Position numbers and translations under genes: made by a program. The notes beneath the pieces are model-generated. The model searched no databases, was not told the origin of the DNA, and worked only from the letters and a program-made list of their open reading frames with translations. This document shows positions 41,885 through 42,159 of a stretch of DNA of 42,159 nucleotides, in pieces. Position 1 is the stretch's first letter. Each line of letters opens with the position of its first letter. The DNA is from Thermoanaerobaculia bacterium (GTDB lineage: Bacteria > Acidobacteriota > Thermoanaerobaculia > Gp7-AA8): positions 1 through 42,159 of the forward strand of contig JADGNY010000052.1 of assembly GCA_017883235.1 (NCBI GenBank), written 5' to 3'.

Positions 41885-42159
41885 GAAAAACGGAGCGCCG
41901 GCGTCTCGCCGGCTGGCCCGGGGGCGTCTCGCCGGAGTTTGGACGTTACGCATCGCCGGCGGAGCCGGCGAGAGATCGTAGCCCCCGGTTTCAACCGGGG
42001 GTTCATGGTCGCCCCAAAATTGCGAGCCCGCTTTAGCGGGCGACAGAGCAGGCAGGTGCCGACGTCCCGGCGGAATGCACCTCGGATTCTGTCGCCCGCT
42101 AAAGCGGGCTTGCAATCCGGGGGCGACCTCGAAAACCCCCGGTTGAAACCGGGGGCTAC
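41885..42159. repeat. Fragment of family F and a 182-bp palindrome at the window end
   Basis: 41890-41935 is a fragment of the 135-bp palindrome. A small GCCGGCGGAGCCGGC hairpin follows. From 41978 to 42159 the ends are perfect 26-base complements (GTAGCCCCCGGTTTCAACCG plus GGGGTT, and its complement), with a second stem GCCCGCTTTAGCGGGCGACA/TGTCGCCCGCTAAAGCGGGC inside and a spacer that carries smaller repeats. No gene is present. Confidence 0.9.

Overview
The window is a GC-rich bacterial chromosome segment. Its gene content fits a Gram-negative, soil-type bacterium, and my best guess is Acidobacteriota: there is a DUF1800/DUF1501 pair, a tandem M16 peptidase pair, a secreted Calx-beta/Ig protein, an undecaprenyl-phosphate sugar transferase, and very many palindromic dispersed repeats. 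The phylum is an inference from gene content; no rRNA or other marker gene is present. Coding density is high except in repeat blocks. Because GC is high, long open frames occur opposite most real genes and were left out.

Layout. 1-2.0 kb: repeat block, then rodA and a VanZ-like protein. 2.0-5.7 kb: a methyltransferase divergent from two translationally coupled M16 peptidases, one with the zinc motif and one without. 5.8-8.0 kb: secreted Ig-like/Calx-beta protein. 8.0-9.0 kb: intergenic stretch with a 24-unit 21-22 bp repeat array. 9.0-11.9 kb: DUF1800-DUF1501 operon. 12.0-19.4 kb: an accessory region of small genes and relics. 19.5-21.2 kb: FecCD/BtuC-type permease and its ATPase. 21.5-25.5 kb: hemL and a three-gene overlapping group (zinc ribbon, glycosyltransferase, sugar transferase). 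25.5-29.8 kb: pirin, thioesterase, endonuclease III, DUF3857/transglutaminase protein. 29.9-33.9 kb: cold-shock protein, membrane-anchored unknown, ABC exporter pair. 34.0-39.3 kb: frameshifted polysaccharide lyase 8 gene facing a four-gene overlapping operon that includes both CoA-transferase subunits. 39.5-41.9 kb: GT-C-like membrane protein, then a long palindrome at the window end.

The most interesting part is 12.1-19.4 kb. It holds attC-like recombination sites of the integron type (one folds with a 12-bp stem and a single bulged G; another site pair brackets a HEPN-like gene with matching R-box sequences) but no integrase. It also holds five antitoxin-like genes (HicB-XRE, two ribbon-helix-helix proteins, HigA, DUF433) with no recognisable toxin; two of them are truncated or frameshifted. 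Palindromic elements sit inside or next to several of these genes, including one inside an attC-like site and one where higB should be. I read this as a decaying cassette or addiction-module island that is being broken up by small palindromic repeats.

At least six dispersed palindrome families occur across the window. They are concentrated between divergent or convergent genes, and none has an accompanying transposase here.
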